From: Eopsaltria australis
Taxonomy: Eukaryota; Chordata; Aves; Passeriformes; Petroicidae
Length of the DNA stretch: 64,000 nt
NCBI GenBank assembly: GCA_034509425.1
Contig: JAVTVJ010000574.1
Location: 930,001 to 994,000 of the forward strand
Reading direction: 5' to 3'
Below are positions 11,717 through 25,316 of this stretch, in pieces. Made by a program: the position numbers and the translations under genes. The stretch's first letter is position 1. Each line of letters begins with the position of its first letter. The notes under the pieces were generated by a model that was not told the origin of the DNA, made no database searches, and saw only the letters and a program-made list of their open reading frames with translations.

Positions 11717-14139
11717 TCACACACCCTGCAGGGGCTGCCCAGGCTCACCTCAGCCGTGCCCTGGTGGCACGTCCTGCACTGACAGCTCTGACCCTGCAGC
11801 AAAAGGGCACGGCCCGAACTCTGCAGGGCTCATCCTTGACATTTAGTCACTATTTCATTCTGCTTTAGTCGTCCCATTTTTCCTGAGCCATGAGTTTCTT
11901 TGGCTTCTTCAGAGAGATGATTCAGCAAGGGCAGCAAGGGCTGTCTGTGACAGGTAAATCACAGCACGGGGCTGGTGTTCCACACCTACCCCTTCATCCC
12001 TCTCTACTCAAACAGTTCCAGTCCTATGCAGACCAAAAACCAACTCCAGATGCCAGAGCAGCAGGGAATAATGAGAAGCAGCATGCCAGGCTAGGGAAAT
12101 GAGAAAGAATGTTATCTCTGATCTTAGCAAGCCCAGTCTGAGAGCAGAGTTTGGGCTCCTGGGAGAGTGTGCAGGTGTGCTGCTCCCTGAGCCTCCAGTG
12201 AGCACTGAGCACAGTGTGATAAAGCAAGAACTCCAGAGGCAAACCCTGCCTCTCTCTTCACAGAGATAATTGGGCAGTGATAAACTCGAGCTATTATCAC
12301 AATGGTCAGGCTTGTGCTAATTACACTGCTCAAAGAAATCCTGCTTGAGAGCAATGTCTTGGGCTGAAAATAGAACTCCAAGAATAACCAGGAGACTCCA
12401 GAGCCTCTTTCTTGTCCAGGATAGGGGCGAGCCAGATTCAGCTATTCTCCAGCCTCACCCAAGTTTAGTTATTTCTATGATGTGTGACATTTCCTGCACA
12501 AAGGAGCCTTGGCTTGACAGAGCTGATGTGTGGCATTGCTTGGCATACAGATATGCTCATGTGCCTGAGAGGAATGAAATAAAACACAGCCCAAACCTGG
12601 GCTTCCTGCTCTTCAGATGCCATGTACTGGTTTCTCTGAAGCTCACCTGTCTCTGCCTGGCTTTAATTTAGGATGAATACTGGAATAAGACTCCACTACA
12701 TTTCAAAAACAAATCTGGAAGCATTTTTTAATGACCATATTCTAGACAGGAAGAATCTCTTAGAACTCTACAGCCTTAAGTCACAGGACTTGGGGGAACT
12801 GGGATGGAAGCAAACACTGATGGCTTTCCCATGCTGGAGTTTTTCCTCGGGATAGTAAAGGATTCTTCAGCAAACTTTGAATAAGGGAATGATACAAATT
12901 CCATCACTCAGCAGCCTCATGGCTGCACAACTGGCACCACCTCAGTTTAAATTCAAGAAGATTTCAGGGAGAATTTTTATTTTTTTCCCCAGAATAGAAG
13001 TTCATTTTCCATCTAACTTTAGTGTCAAATTTGACATTCAGCAATCAGTAGACACTGTAGCATATTTAATCCAAAGTGATGTGGAAGCATATGCTACCTC
13101 TTTTGATCACCACTCCAAAACTGTTTTAAAATCTCAAGACTTCCACTTACAGATCTTGTCCATGTACTGCCCATATATTTCAAGAATGAGAAGCAGCAAA
13201 ATCCAATTAAATCACAGCAGAAAAAGGTAAAAATACAGGAAAAAATGCTTTAAATAGCAAAACATATGTTAAGGCACATTTTTTAAATACAAGAAATAAT
13301 CGTTTTCTTTAAAAGGTAATTCCTGCATTATGATAGAGTCAAGTAAAATAACACCATTTTTAGCATCCTGTACTCAAAAGTCACTCTGTCATATGTATTT
13401 TTCACCACAAATGATATTTTTTCTGGCTATATTAATCCTGGAGTTATTTGCATTACAGCTACAATACAGCATTAAGTTCCACTATTTATAGGCTAAGAAA
13501 AAGCTCTGAGGACAGCACTGGATATTTTCTTTTTCTTTCCAAATATTTCAGAGTCATCATTAGAATCACCTGACTTCCCAGAGCAGCACAATGTAGCCAT
13601 CATTACTGCAACTAATTCAGCAGTGCCTTAAGTATTTGCTCAGTGACAGACACGTGGCCAAGAGGAAGATATCAATCAAGAAAATGAGCATCAACCTGGC
13701 TGCCTTGGAAAGGGACTTGATGCAATTTCCAGTGCAGGCATCAGGGCTGCTGAAGTTCCAGGCATGAACAGATTAGATTTGCAATTACACCGCTCATTTC
13801 CATCGGGCAACGAACCATTTGTGACTCCTGGTAATTAAATCCCTCTCAAACCACCCTATCTTTGGGTTCCTTCTACAGCAATTTGCAGGGAGTCCCCTCC
13901 AAAGCACATTAGCAGTGGAATGAAAGGCTATTTTCATCCCAGTGGAACACTGGCTGCTGTGAGTTGAATCAACAAGTGCTTCAGTGTTTCTGAAGGAAGG
14001 CAGTGGGATCAGGGGGTCATTAGCAGTAATTAGTTTTCCTCTAAAGATTCACTCCCTGGGCCTTGCTGTTTGCCAGTGAAAACACAGCCAAAGTCAGGAA
14101 GTTTTCTCTGTTCTTATATCAATAGATACCTATATACAT

Positions 14140-14193
14140 TTATTTCTGTCTAAATATCTGCAGTCCCACGACATAAAAATACCCTTAATTCAG
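14140..14193 (+). repeat. Dispersed repeat, copy A
   Basis: This segment matches 15003-15056 in the same orientation: 46 of 54 positions are identical without gaps, and seven of the eight differences are transitions. Similarity fades on both sides. It may be an old local duplication or two fragments of an ancient interspersed repeat. I cannot assign a family. Confidence 0.8.
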
Positions 14194-15002
14194 TCTCCAA
14201 CAAATTCAGTGATGGTCGTATTTTGTAGCAACCCATAACTGAAAAATATTATATTTTAAATACATGCCCTAATGCTGTCCAGTCTAGGACTCACTGTGGC
14301 AGAACAGGAGGTTCCCGTTTATATCAGCTCAAAGGCAGCACAAGAATATCCAGTTTAATGAATTAACAAACTTAGTCTGAGACATCTTAACAAATGTACA
14401 CTGCAAGAATTACACAGAGGATATAGATGGAGCACCTCACTAGTTATAGAAGATTATTTGGTCAGATCCAGCAGTTTTTCCACAGGAAAAAAATAAATTC
14501 AGAGATGTTTCACATCACTGAAAAAACACATGGAAACCTTGAATGCACTTAGTTACAAAGCAGGGTAGAAAATTGTTTGCCTGTATGGTGTGTGGGTGTG
14601 ATGCACATTCACCACAATTTAACATTCACTTGAATGCATTCAGCAGTGTCTATTGCTGCTTCATTATTAGTTCAATATTGACTAATTAGTAACATTTAAA
14701 ATGCAGGTGTAATGTGGTGAAATGGCAGCTGCTGCTCATTTTGTCAGGTCAAACACACAATTCAGTTCAGCTCCTGGACCACACTGCAGAGCAGAACACG
14801 AGCAGCAATTCCTGTTGGATCACACCTCCTCTGGCACAGGACTTCAATTACATTTAATTACTTGGAGGCTGCATACCAATGAGTCAAAGCAAGATTCATG
14901 ATGATGAAAATGTATTTCCATACGTACTTTAACATTTTCCAGCTCCTGTGTACCAGAAAGGTAGGATTCAGGCTTTTGCAGAACTCAGTGAAATATCTAC
15001 AC

Positions 15003-15056
15003 TTATTTCTGTTTAGGTACCTGTAGTCCCATGACCTAAAAATACCTTTAATTCAG
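15003..15056 (+). repeat. Dispersed repeat, copy B
   Basis: Partner of 14140-14193, 863 bp downstream in direct orientation. The shared core includes GTCCCAYGAC followed by TAAAAATACC. The divergence is consistent with an old event. Confidence 0.8.
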
Positions 15057-15460
15057 GCTGAGGGCCTGTGATATTCAGAAACTAACACTGAATGGTCAGA
15101 TGCTCCCAGTTGTGCACAAGACAAGAATTCTTCAACCACAGAAGATGTGTTCATACCAGTCTTCACATCACTGCAAAGAAATAGGGACACAATACAAAAA
15201 AGTTCTTGTATTGTCAACTGCAAAGCCCAACACTGAGAAGGAAAAAAGTCTGCTTTAAATTTTACTCAAGCAAGCAGCAATTGGTGTATAAATGCATCAA
15301 GAGTCTCATTACTGACTTCTTTTGATTTTGTGTTAGATTCAAAGTGCCTGTTATAATATGAGAGCCATATTTAATTTCTAAAAAGAGGATTTTGCACACA
15401 CCACCCCCAAATGAATACTAAATAGCAAAGACCTGAAGTGATTTCCCTGTTCAATAGTAG

Positions 15461-15513
15461 AGAAAAAAAACTTTAAAAAAATAAAAGAGGGGAAAAAAGA
15501 AAAAAAAAAGAAT
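15461..15513 (+). repeat. A-rich low-complexity tract
   Basis: Long A runs with short CTTT, T, GAGGGG and G interruptions. No retroposon body was recognised next to it. Confidence 0.75.
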
Positions 15514-17517
15514 ATTAAATCCAGAGATTTTATTTGCACTGAGTTTTAAAAGAAAGAATGGTCATGTCACTCAAAGAAAAAACAAACCATGGCTCATATG
15601 AAACGTTTGCTTAATAACATGGTGAATGTCAGCTATAGATTTCTGCTGCAATATTAAACCTGAGGAATAAAAATAAACAGTAAATCTCCAAGCATTATTA
15701 CTCTGCAAGAAAAGTACACACACTGGAAAACAAAAGTTCTAAGAGCAAAGCTGGCTCATTGTGTGGCAACTCCAGTGCCACCCACAGCCTAATTGTGGGG
15801 CCAGCCCCTTCCATGCAGAGCTCAGCATTCAAGGAAGACACAAAATTTGTGAGCCTGAAGAATTCTCTGCTCTGAGAATCTTTGAACCTCACCAATCAAA
15901 TCAGATTTGATCTCTGTTTTTATACACTGCAGGGAGGGTTCAGCACCACTGAATCCTTGCCATTTTTCAAAGCAGTATTTTGATGAATTAATTCTGCTAG
16001 GAATGGTGCAGTTGCTTTCCAGAAATCCGCTCTTCTGCATTTTGCCCCCCTAGGGAATAAACTGCAGCACAGAAGAGGGGTTTTGTGAAAATTCCTGTGT
16101 TTCTGAACCTAGGATTGGCCTCCACTTCCCAGCTAAGGAAGGCTTCAATGTTAGATCTCATAAACCTATAAATTTCCTCTATAAAAGTGGGCCATTTAGG
16201 CTGTCTTGCAGGTCAAAAAACAATAGATTTCTCAACGATCAAAACTGCTATTAGCCTGCAGTTCTCTCTGAATAATAGGTCACACTCCCAGGCATGTTCA
16301 TTTTCCCAGTGTCAGCTGAACAAGGATCTCAGGAAGGAGATCTGAACTGTGTCAAGCAAGGAGTAATTGATTTGTAATCTTGTTTTCCAGCAGAGCACGC
16401 TTTGCTAACGAGATTCTACAGGCTCTATAAAGTGCAGAGTTATAAACTTGCCATTTTTATGGCACACAAGCCATTAATACACACATTTGCATATTCTAGA
16501 CACCTGAGTAATAAAGTGGCTTCATAGATCAGCAAATATTGAAAGCAGGTGGTGTTTCTATGATGCTCTAACACATCACCCAGTGAGCCCAAACCTGTGT
16601 GAGCACATGGCACTCAGGATTCATACCCAGCTGAGTTTTAACACAACCAAATGCTCTCCTGCTGACTGACTGAGGAACCAGAGATTAATTTTAACCTGCT
16701 GGCAGATGAGCACTAAACCTGAAGCAGCCATGCTCTCAGGCATCAGCTATTTCTTGACAGCATTGCCAGTGCTGGGGAGGGCCAGTTCATTTTGCCTCTA
16801 AATGTAACAAAGAAATCAATCCAGTAGGCAGAGGCCTAAAGGGACTTGGAAATGAAGACAAAATTTACAGAAGGCAACTTCTTAGACAAGGCTGTGAGCA
16901 GGTTTGAGCCATGGTTTGAGTGCAAGAGGCATTTGCATCAATCTGTAAACACTGGAGTCTGGAAACCATCTCACCCAGAGCCACTGAAGTTTTCCACCAG
17001 CAAATTTCCAGATATTATTTCCCCTACAGACCAAGCATGATGCAAAATACTCTTCCTTGGAACCCCCCTGCTGCAGTCCCAGACTGTGACAGGACTTTCT
17101 TCACCCTGCCTGTGACCCAGAGGGAAAAATCTGATTCTGCTGTAACATGCACAGGATTCTCTCTCCTCTTCATCAGAGCAATGAAAAAGGATGAGATAAA
17201 GGATAAGATCACATCCACCCTGTTTTAAAGAAAGGTTTAAGTACCCCTGATTTAAATGGAGCTCACACAGTGCTAAAAAGCACAAGCACTTTCTGAGGTC
17301 CAACCAGAGTCTCCATGTGAGGAGTTTATTCCCTTCTCCCCATGACCTCACAAACTTGCCCTCGTTAGTGATGGAGAGCCAAGTCAGGCTGCATAATTGT
17401 GTGGAAGAACAAAAGCAAGAAAAAAACACTTAGAAATGCCTTTCTGACTCTGTAAACAGCACAGAGAAGGCAACGCACCAGTTAGGGGAAACAGGGGTGA
17501 CCATTGCACTTATTATG

Positions 17518-17573
17518 GGCTTAAAAACTACATTAACACTCAGGGGGCTTAAAAACTACATTAACACTCAGGG
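17518..17573. repeat. Perfect 28-bp tandem duplication
   Basis: Two adjacent identical 28-bp units, GGCTTAAAAACTACATTAAC followed by ACTCAGGG, at 17518-17545 and 17546-17573. No mismatch is visible, which suggests a recent slippage event or a polymorphic indel. Confidence 0.95.
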
Positions 17574-19066
17574 TTTCTTGAGCACATCAAGGTCAGACAC
17601 TTTCTGTAAATGAGGCACTGCTCAAGAGCAGCAAATTCTCCCTGGAGAGAGGAACTGCACAGCCCAGGGCAGGCTCAGTGCAGGAGGGAGCCCAGGTGCC
17701 AGCACAGCCCTGGGATCAACCTGCCCAAAGGGGATGCACAGCCAGGGCCTGGGGAACTGGGGGATTTGTGGTTTTATCTGATTTATCACCGTCTTTTAAT
17801 TAATTGCTTCCACACGCATTTTATTCCAAAAGTCGCTTTCCAAAGGGTTTTGTTTTGGTTTGTGTAGCACATTGTTTTTTCCTTTGATAAATGGAAGTGT
17901 TGTACTTATGCAGCGGAATCCTCAAAGAAAATGTAAAGAGGTTGGGGATTCTGCCTCTCAAAAATGTGCTATCACTGCGAATTATTTTTTTTAAATGTTA
18001 ATTGCATCTGGTTCAGCACTTCACAGATGGATGGAGCCTTTTTTCTGAAGATGAGGCCTGTGCACAGTGAGCCCATCAATGCCATCACACAGGTCTAAAG
18101 AGCAGACACACACCAGTAATTTAATGTTGAATAAGTTATGTCAAGATTGTCTTGCTGTAATAGTTCCAAGTGTTTACTTGAGCTTCCCAAACCATCTAAA
18201 TCTTTTACAAACAGCAATGGAAGAGGAGAATGAAGAACTCGTGCAAAATGGACATTCAATCTTAATCTCAGTAAAAATTAAGATTTCTTTTCAAAGAACA
18301 TTCCAAATAGTGACAGGAATATTTTAGCACTTGTCCTCCACCCTGCTTAAAAAAAGAAATTAAGTCAAGTCCCTGTGAAGGGCTCAAACTCATCCTGCAT
18401 CAAATGTTCTTAAAGTTCCTAAAATTATTTTGTAAGTCTACTGAAAGAAAGTAAATGATCCCCACTTGGTGCCAGCAGCTGCACCTCCCAGCTTTTGCTG
18501 AAACAGGAGGTGAGGCCACCAGTGCTGTGAGCTCACCTGCCTGCCAAGCCAGAACTCAAAAGGTTTTTGATAAAAAGGATAAAGTCATTCTTCACAGTCA
18601 AGCCTGTTCTGGCAATCCATTTTAAATTTCCCTTGATTTAAAAGAATTTTCTTTCAAGCAAATATCAATGCCTCAAAATTTCCAGTTTTTGCATCAAGTC
18701 TCTCATTAACATTTTGGTTTATTCTTGAAAGTCTATACAGCTGAAGTGATGGAATTATTTCAGAAACTCAGCTTTACTAAAAATTCAGCTTTTAATTTAC
18801 ATTCTTGTGTAGCAGCTTACACTCCTGTTTGCAGTCTTACAGATAAATCTGTCACTAAAATATCACCCAAACAGCTTAAAATGTAGAAGTTAAAGAAAAA
18901 CTGAATCTAAAATTGCTACTTTTACAATATGATTGAAGGCAGATTCATGATGTGAAGGGGGGAAAAAAAGAGGTTTACTTACAATTTAATACTTGGAGTT
19001 GGTAATCCAGGAGTAGCTTTATGATAAATCCTATATATTTCTTACAAGACTTAGAGAGTTTCCATA

Positions 19067-19079
19067 CACACACACACAC
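19067..19079. repeat. Short (CA)n microsatellite
   Basis: About six to seven CA units in A+T-rich sequence. Ordinary simple repeat. Confidence 0.85.
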
Positions 19080-19631
19080 TTTTCTCATGCTAATTGCTCA
19101 ATTTCTTGCATTTCTCAATGTTAATCTCCTGGCAAATTTTATAATGCTTAAGGTGACATTTGGCAGCTGAGTCCCCACAGACACAACTGTCCTCATTCTT
19201 ACAGAAACTAATTTATTTTTTCCCCCACAACAGGTGTGGCCCAAAGAACATGATAAGCGATAGGAATCAGCTTCAGGATTATTTAACTCCTTTATTCTTC
19301 AAAGCATTTAGTGCTGGCTGCTTTCTTTTCCCACTGCAGCCTTCCAGCATTTACAGTGGGAAGGTAAAATGGATATTTATTGTTTATGGTAATAAAGCAA
19401 AGCAGAAGAAAGCAAACAGACACTGACACAATATAATAAAAGCAAGCTTGAAATTTAGCTCCATAATCATTCAAGGAGATTAAAAGATTCATATCTTGCA
19501 GATGAACAGGCCATGGAGGTGGAAAGTAAGACCATTCTCTAATTAGCAGCTTTTTCTTGCAGCTCCCAGAGTCTCAGGTGAAAGGCAGAACCCTGGAGAG
19601 CTGTGCTGGCTCCTGAGCTCCAAACCCACCC

Positions 19632-19690
19632 AAGGGAGGGATGGGGAAGGATGGGGGATGCTGAGGGAGGGAGGGAGGGAGGAAGGAGGA
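19632..19690 (+). repeat. G-rich (GGGA)n patch with G-quadruplex motif
   Basis: Purine-rich run of GGGA, GGGGA and GGA words. The core GGGAGGGAGGGAGGG at 19665-19679 has single-base loops, which is among the most stable G-quadruplex arrangements known. It explains part of the long Gly/Arg/Glu-rich open frame that passes through it. Confidence 0.8.
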
Positions 19691-21684
19691 AACAAGAGCA
19701 GTCATGGGGGATTCCTAAACACCACCATTCTAAAAACAACTCCAGAAAGGACAGCAAGGGTGAAGCATTGATTTGTGCCCTCATTGAAGGCAATGTGATC
19801 GTGGCCTCAGCACTTTGTTTGGGTTTCAGAGTCCCTGTGCTATTTTGGGCTGTGACCTGTCTGTGCAGATGCAGTGAGACATCTTCTATCAGCTCTCACA
19901 CGTCTCTGTGTCCTGCTGCCAAGCTCTCAGCCAGTGAAACAGCATCCAGAGCTCCAGCTGAACTCAGTGAGACTTTCCAAAGTGCCTGCATCGTAAAAGG
20001 CAATTCTAATTCTCTCAGTTCATTTAGGAATTACAAAGCATTGGGACACAGATTTACTCTCTGCACTGCCAGCCTGCCCTGTCACTGGAGTTCACACCCA
20101 CACCTCTGCATCAAAGCCAGCAGGAGCAATTCAGTCATCTGGGTACATTTTCCAGGAGCAATTTGTTCATTCCACCTACCTGCTGCACGTGTTGGAGAAG
20201 GTTTGCTTGGAAACATCACATCCTGAGTAAGGGCTCGTGTTTTAGAGCTTCTCACCATGCTCTACAAGGCACCTCATGCTACAAGGAGGAAAGGAGGTGA
20301 CTTTGCTTTGTGTTGGCTGTTTCATCCCCATGAAAACTGTGAAGGAATCTCCCTCAACTCTGCTCCTAATCCATAAACTGAATGAACCCACAACAAAAAA
20401 CTCATCGGCTTCAAAACGAATTTGAGAACGAGGCGCAAAGTTAAACAAACACTTTTATCAGAGTGAGACATTCCCTCTTTAACACCATTTTACACACACA
20501 CTAAAACCCTGTGCCTGTATTAGGTACCAAATATAACACACAAGGCTGCCCTTGGTAACTTTCCCAAAGACATTCTTAGAACACCCACAGAACTAAAGAC
20601 ATATCTGATCTCCTGGCAGCTGGGAGGGTGCAAACTAAAAAACTTATTACTAAGAAAACAAGTCATGATAAGGGAGGGAAACCTCCAGGGAACTGCAAAA
20701 GCAGTTTAGCTCTTCCTTCTCAATCCCACAGAGTTCAAGTCCACACTTCATCAGAGCCATCTGCTACAGGACAGGACAGAGGTGGAACTGAGGGGCTGGC
20801 ACAGACACCTGCATTACAAAATATCACTTTCCATAGAAATGCAGTTGCCTCAATCCAAATCTGTTTTGCTTTCTCTCTGAATATGTTTTTAGGACTTTAA
20901 GCGATGTTAATACAGTTCTGTATTGCTCTGTTTGAGAGGTGGCTGTGGTGCCTGGCTCAAGCCACCATTCCCATCCTGATTCATACCTTGAAGTGATGAT
21001 TTCCTCCCCCAGAAAACAGAAATCCTGCTCCAACCACACGTATCCCAATCGAGTTAAAATAGTCTGAGAATAGCTCTGGGCATCTCCCTGTAGGCTGCAA
21101 TAAACTTTGTTCCTTCTGCAGCACATCTGGTTCCTAATTTGACACCAGCCTGATGAGAGACAGGTCAGGGATGGAAACATTTTTAAGACCATTCCACTTA
21201 GTCTGTGAGGCTTCTCAATTTCCTATTTCCCCCGGAGTGTGTAATTTTGCAGAGATCTTTGCATAAAACTTGTGTGGTTTAAGAATTCATCAGCTCCTGC
21301 TGCTCCCTTTCCACCCAAGAGCAGAGCACCAGCTCTGCCACTGCAACAATCATTTCCACAGGGGCTAATTGCAAATCCAAGCAGAGATTGTGCCTCCAGG
21401 TGAGGGACCAGCACCGGGAGCAGATCACTCTTCAAAATGCCATTTTCATGCAAATGCACAGTACAATAAAGAACAGAAAAAAATTAAACACAAAAAAACA
21501 AACCACAATTTGTTTAAAGAAATGTTTCAGTCAGGTCTGCAGAAAGTATCAGGGGGCTCAAAGTTTTGAGCATATGTAAAAGTCAGATTCTGGCTCAGGT
21601 CTTGAGAGATTTAGAAGGATCCCAATGTCACTTCTGGAGTTTTTGCCTCTCAGTTTAAGTGAAAACAGAATATGTCTACGAGGT

Positions 21685-21740
21685 GTTATATAAGAATATT
21701 GATTCCTATATAACTTCCTTTTGGCTTCCTTAAGCCAAAA
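21685..21740. other. Two adjacent stem-loops
   Basis: The first hairpin (21685-21714) has arms GTTATATA and TATATAAC, one A-C mismatch, then GAAT and ATTC around a 4-nt loop. Four bases later the second (21719-21740) has a perfect 9-bp stem TTTTGGCTT / AAGCCAAAA with a CCTT loop. They could be chance, a remnant of a small inverted-repeat element, or a structured transcript. The stems are shorter than a typical microRNA precursor. Confidence 0.7.
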
Positions 21741-24700
21741 CTAAAGGAAATTAGACACTGTGTTTGCAAATCAAACTCTGCTGCAGCTGTACTGAAAAAT
21801 TCATTTCAAAGGTGGGGGAGTCTGCCTGGCCTTTGCAGGACCTTCTGGCACTGAATGAAAAAAATTTACATTGAATATGTAAAGTCACCCTCAAGCTGTA
21901 GCTTATCAGCCCTTCAGGAGAAATTGGGTTTTTATTATCAGCAATACTAAACACATCTCCTAAATTTACATGAACCTTTCATCAGAGAAACCCATGATAC
22001 TTTCCAAAATAAGTTTTAGTTGAACCTAATGGAGATGTGCATGTTAAACTTCTGTTGTTGCTTCTTAAAAATGGCTAATCCTAGAAAATGAGAATTTGAA
22101 CTACTTGCTTTATGTGATGCAACTAATTCTCAGAAAATTGTGCTGAGAAAGTCACTTTTGGAGTCAGGGGATCCTTGACTGAACCAATACAAGTACAGCT
22201 AAAAGCAAAGAGATGTTAGCTTCTTTCTAAGTCAAAGATACAGGAGGAAAATCACCATGCAAAGGGAGAAAACAAAACATTAGTCAGAAACACAGCCACA
22301 TCCTTTTTTGTGATTTCCTAAAGAAGAATGGATCTTGGGACACTGCACATTGAAGCTTTGGCTTCTGCCATCCATCTGCAGGACAGCACCAGTGCCACCA
22401 AGGTGCAGCTGGGGCTCCCCCCGTGACAAACAGCACAAGGCAAACACTGCAGTGAGGACCAAATTACCTGAACATTGTCAAAGAGCAAGCAAAGCTGCAG
22501 AAATAAAACCTGACACCCAACCCCAGTGAGAGCCAGGTCTCATCCTCTGCTGCTGTGGCTGCAGTGATTGATTCCCTTGGTTTCAAGGGAGCACAAGCAC
22601 AACCTCTGGATTTTGAGGAAGAAGCATCAAGAACAGTGGAGCACCTTGGGAGCTTCACAATAATTCCTTGAATTAGTTCCCTCTCTTCCTGACACCTCTG
22701 AGGAAAGCAGATTCTTTCCCCTGTCTATTCCCTTACGTTTTGTCTGCATTCTTCCACCAGCCAACATCATCTCTTCCACCGAGAGGCTTTACTTCATTAA
22801 AATACAATTGCTTTGGGAGGTGAAAGCAGTGACATTTCATCAACCTGCCTCCAAATCCCCTTTAAGGTCTCTATAAATAATAAACTGCCTTCATAAGGAA
22901 GCCTGTTCAGATGATTTTATATCATTTATTACAGATGAAACTTGAAGTTTTCGATACTTGAAGCTGTTGCTTGCTTCTTCAGCACTCGAAGCACTTCACA
23001 CCAGATGCCTTTGGAATGACTTAGCTACAAGGCACTCTGTGAAAAGTGGGTGCTTCTGTGTTTTGAGTGCTTGTTTTTGCGAGGAGAATGGTCTGGATAC
23101 TGCCTTGGGCCAATTTCAGTGTCGGGACAGCAGAGAGAGCTGGTGCCACCTCCCTGATTTAACATTCCCAGTAGGGAATACACAAATATCCCTTTCTTTG
23201 AAAATGTTCCTGATCCTGTTGCTGAGTAAATAAACAGTGTGCTAGCAACCATCCTGCTGCAGACCTGGGATCAGGGATGTCTGCCAGCTGGAACCCTGCT
23301 CCACACCCCCAGAGTGTCCATCCTCCTGCTCCCAGGGGAGGAGCTTTACAAAACCAGTTTTAAAAGTTCAAACTAAAGAGGAGCAGAAAGAAAAGATCAG
23401 TGAATTTTCAAAGTCCTAGCAATCTCTTGAGATGACAGAGAACAGATTTTACACCTTGAAAGCCATCATTTTCTTCAGGCACCAACTCTTTAGCCCAAGG
23501 AGTGGGATCAGAGACTGAGAAAGCTTTTGTTTGCAATCGCATTTCCAGGATTCCTTAGGTCACCATGCCAGAATTAGACATTAATCAGGTAGGGTATTTT
23601 GGACTTTGGGCTCAGAAGAAGAAAAATATTCCTGGCAATTACTAAAACTGGTGCACGGCTAAAGTAGCACCAGGGATATGCACACATCTGCACAATCACA
23701 TAAAACACATGCAACCAATCCCATCCTGCAGCCTCTCTCTGTTGGCAGTGTTCAGATCTCAGTACTGATTTAATAATCTCCAACAGCTTCTTCTGAACCT
23801 CCAGATGAAGGAGGTAGCACATGAAAAAGCCCCTTTCCTCCAGCAAATAGATTTAAGAGCAGCTAGCTTAGCAATTATGCAGCTGGTATTAAAAAAAATC
23901 TACTTTAGCAATTTAAGTAATTGTTCATCTTACAAAAACAAGCTTTAAGAAAGTAAACAGATAATAGGGTGCTATCATTTGTGTATGTGGAGCTCTAATG
24001 AAGACTGCCATGAGAGAACTGAGCACTTGGCATGAAATGTCAAGAATTACTGATTTTTTTTTCTTTACTAGGTGGTTTTAGCAAAGATATTGCTTTGTGG
24101 AATTATGTTTTTTCCCTAGTGTAAAATAAACAAACAGGGAAAAAAACCCAACACAAATCTGTGCCTCTGTCCTCACCAGGCACTCCCTTTGCTGAGCTTG
24201 TGCCATGGCTCTATTACATAATGAATTTTTTTTTAAAAATCACATTTGAGGAATTAATTGTGATTTAAAATATATAGCTCAGATTGGTTTGTGTGCACAG
24301 CTACACAGGACACTTGAAAATGAATTAAAACCGAGTACATAGGGGGAAAAAAAAAAAGGAGCAGGAGCAAAGTCATTCCAATTAAGATGCCTCTGCAATT
24401 AACATCCCACAAGGATCTGTTCTTCCATGAATATTATTCAGTGGGTTTTTTTTACCAGTGGATTGGAAGAAGTGGAGTATGTGTAAATCACAGCATTGGT
24501 AATTTTCTGACAATTTGAATCAAATTGCAGTCGTAAATTCTGGGCTTGCCTGACAAAAATACACTTCCACATGGACAAACACAGAATGTTTTGTGATGTT
24601 TGCAGTTGTCGGTAAATGAAAGTGGAGCCCAGGCCTAAACCACTGATAAATTAACAGGGGACATCCAGCAGAATCAGCTTTCTGCAAAAATGTTGAACTT

Positions 24701-25293
24701 GCAAAGAGCAAGCGAGGGCACAGATGAATTATTTCAGATGGGGAGCACAGACCTGCAGGATGGAAAACAAAGCACATGGATCCAGATGCTTGGCTTCTCC
24801 AGGAGGAGATGAGTTTATTCCCATCATGGGAGCCAATAACGTCTGCTGCAAAAAAAATCCACTCAGGCTGGGATGAGCAGTTGGGCAAATTCCAACTCCA
24901 GGCAAGGATTTATATTTTTATTCTAAGAATCGTTACCTACAGCAAGAAATTTACCTGAAGACTTGAGGAATTGTCCATGACCTGCAGCCTTTAATCAACA
25001 GCAGCTGTTTTTATAGAAAATTCCATGTTCTAGCTCAAACAGAATGTAGGGAGATAGAATTAAGTCCTACCAGAAACCAGGATCTAGCAGTCAATTCTGG
25101 CCTTGCAATCTAAGAAGGATCCGTGGATGAGTGGCCAAGAACAGCAACCTTTATGTAACATGTGTAACACAACACTGGGTGATTAGAAGAAAATATTGTC
25201 ACATCACCAAAAGCTATTTTGCCTGCAAGAGCTGGAAACCAGCCTGTGGTGAGAGAAAGAAATTTTGTTCTGCTGCTTTTCCAAGAATCAGTC

Positions 25294-25316
25294 TTTTTTT
25301 TTTTTTTTTTTTTTTT
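25294..25316. repeat. T23 homopolymer
   Basis: Twenty-three uninterrupted T on the plus strand, equivalent to a poly(A) tail on the minus strand. No polyadenylation signal or retrocopy body can be recognised to its right on the minus-strand reading, so I leave it as simple sequence. Confidence 0.85.

Larger units (their letters stand above)
11717..17517. other. Non-coding stretch with a dispersed 54-bp repeat pair
   Basis: A+T-rich DNA with no recognisable exon. The 117-codon plus-strand frame at 12877-13230 starts at TTG and has no family signature. Part of 13740-14070 has TAAT-type homeodomain words and three CpGs within about 40 bp (near 13788-13815), which is the look of a conserved non-coding element, but conservation cannot be seen from one sequence. 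Homologous segments at 14140 and 15003 are listed separately. Confidence 0.55.

Noticed and set aside
11208..11868. Long plus-strand frames of 131 and 187 codons
   Set aside because: They are read-throughs of the 20-bp minisatellite, which lacks stops in every frame.
19603..20226. 207-codon plus-strand frame
   Set aside because: It starts at GTG, crosses a (GGGA)n patch and shows no domain, splice or Kozak support; its length is compatible with chance in a locally GC-rich patch.
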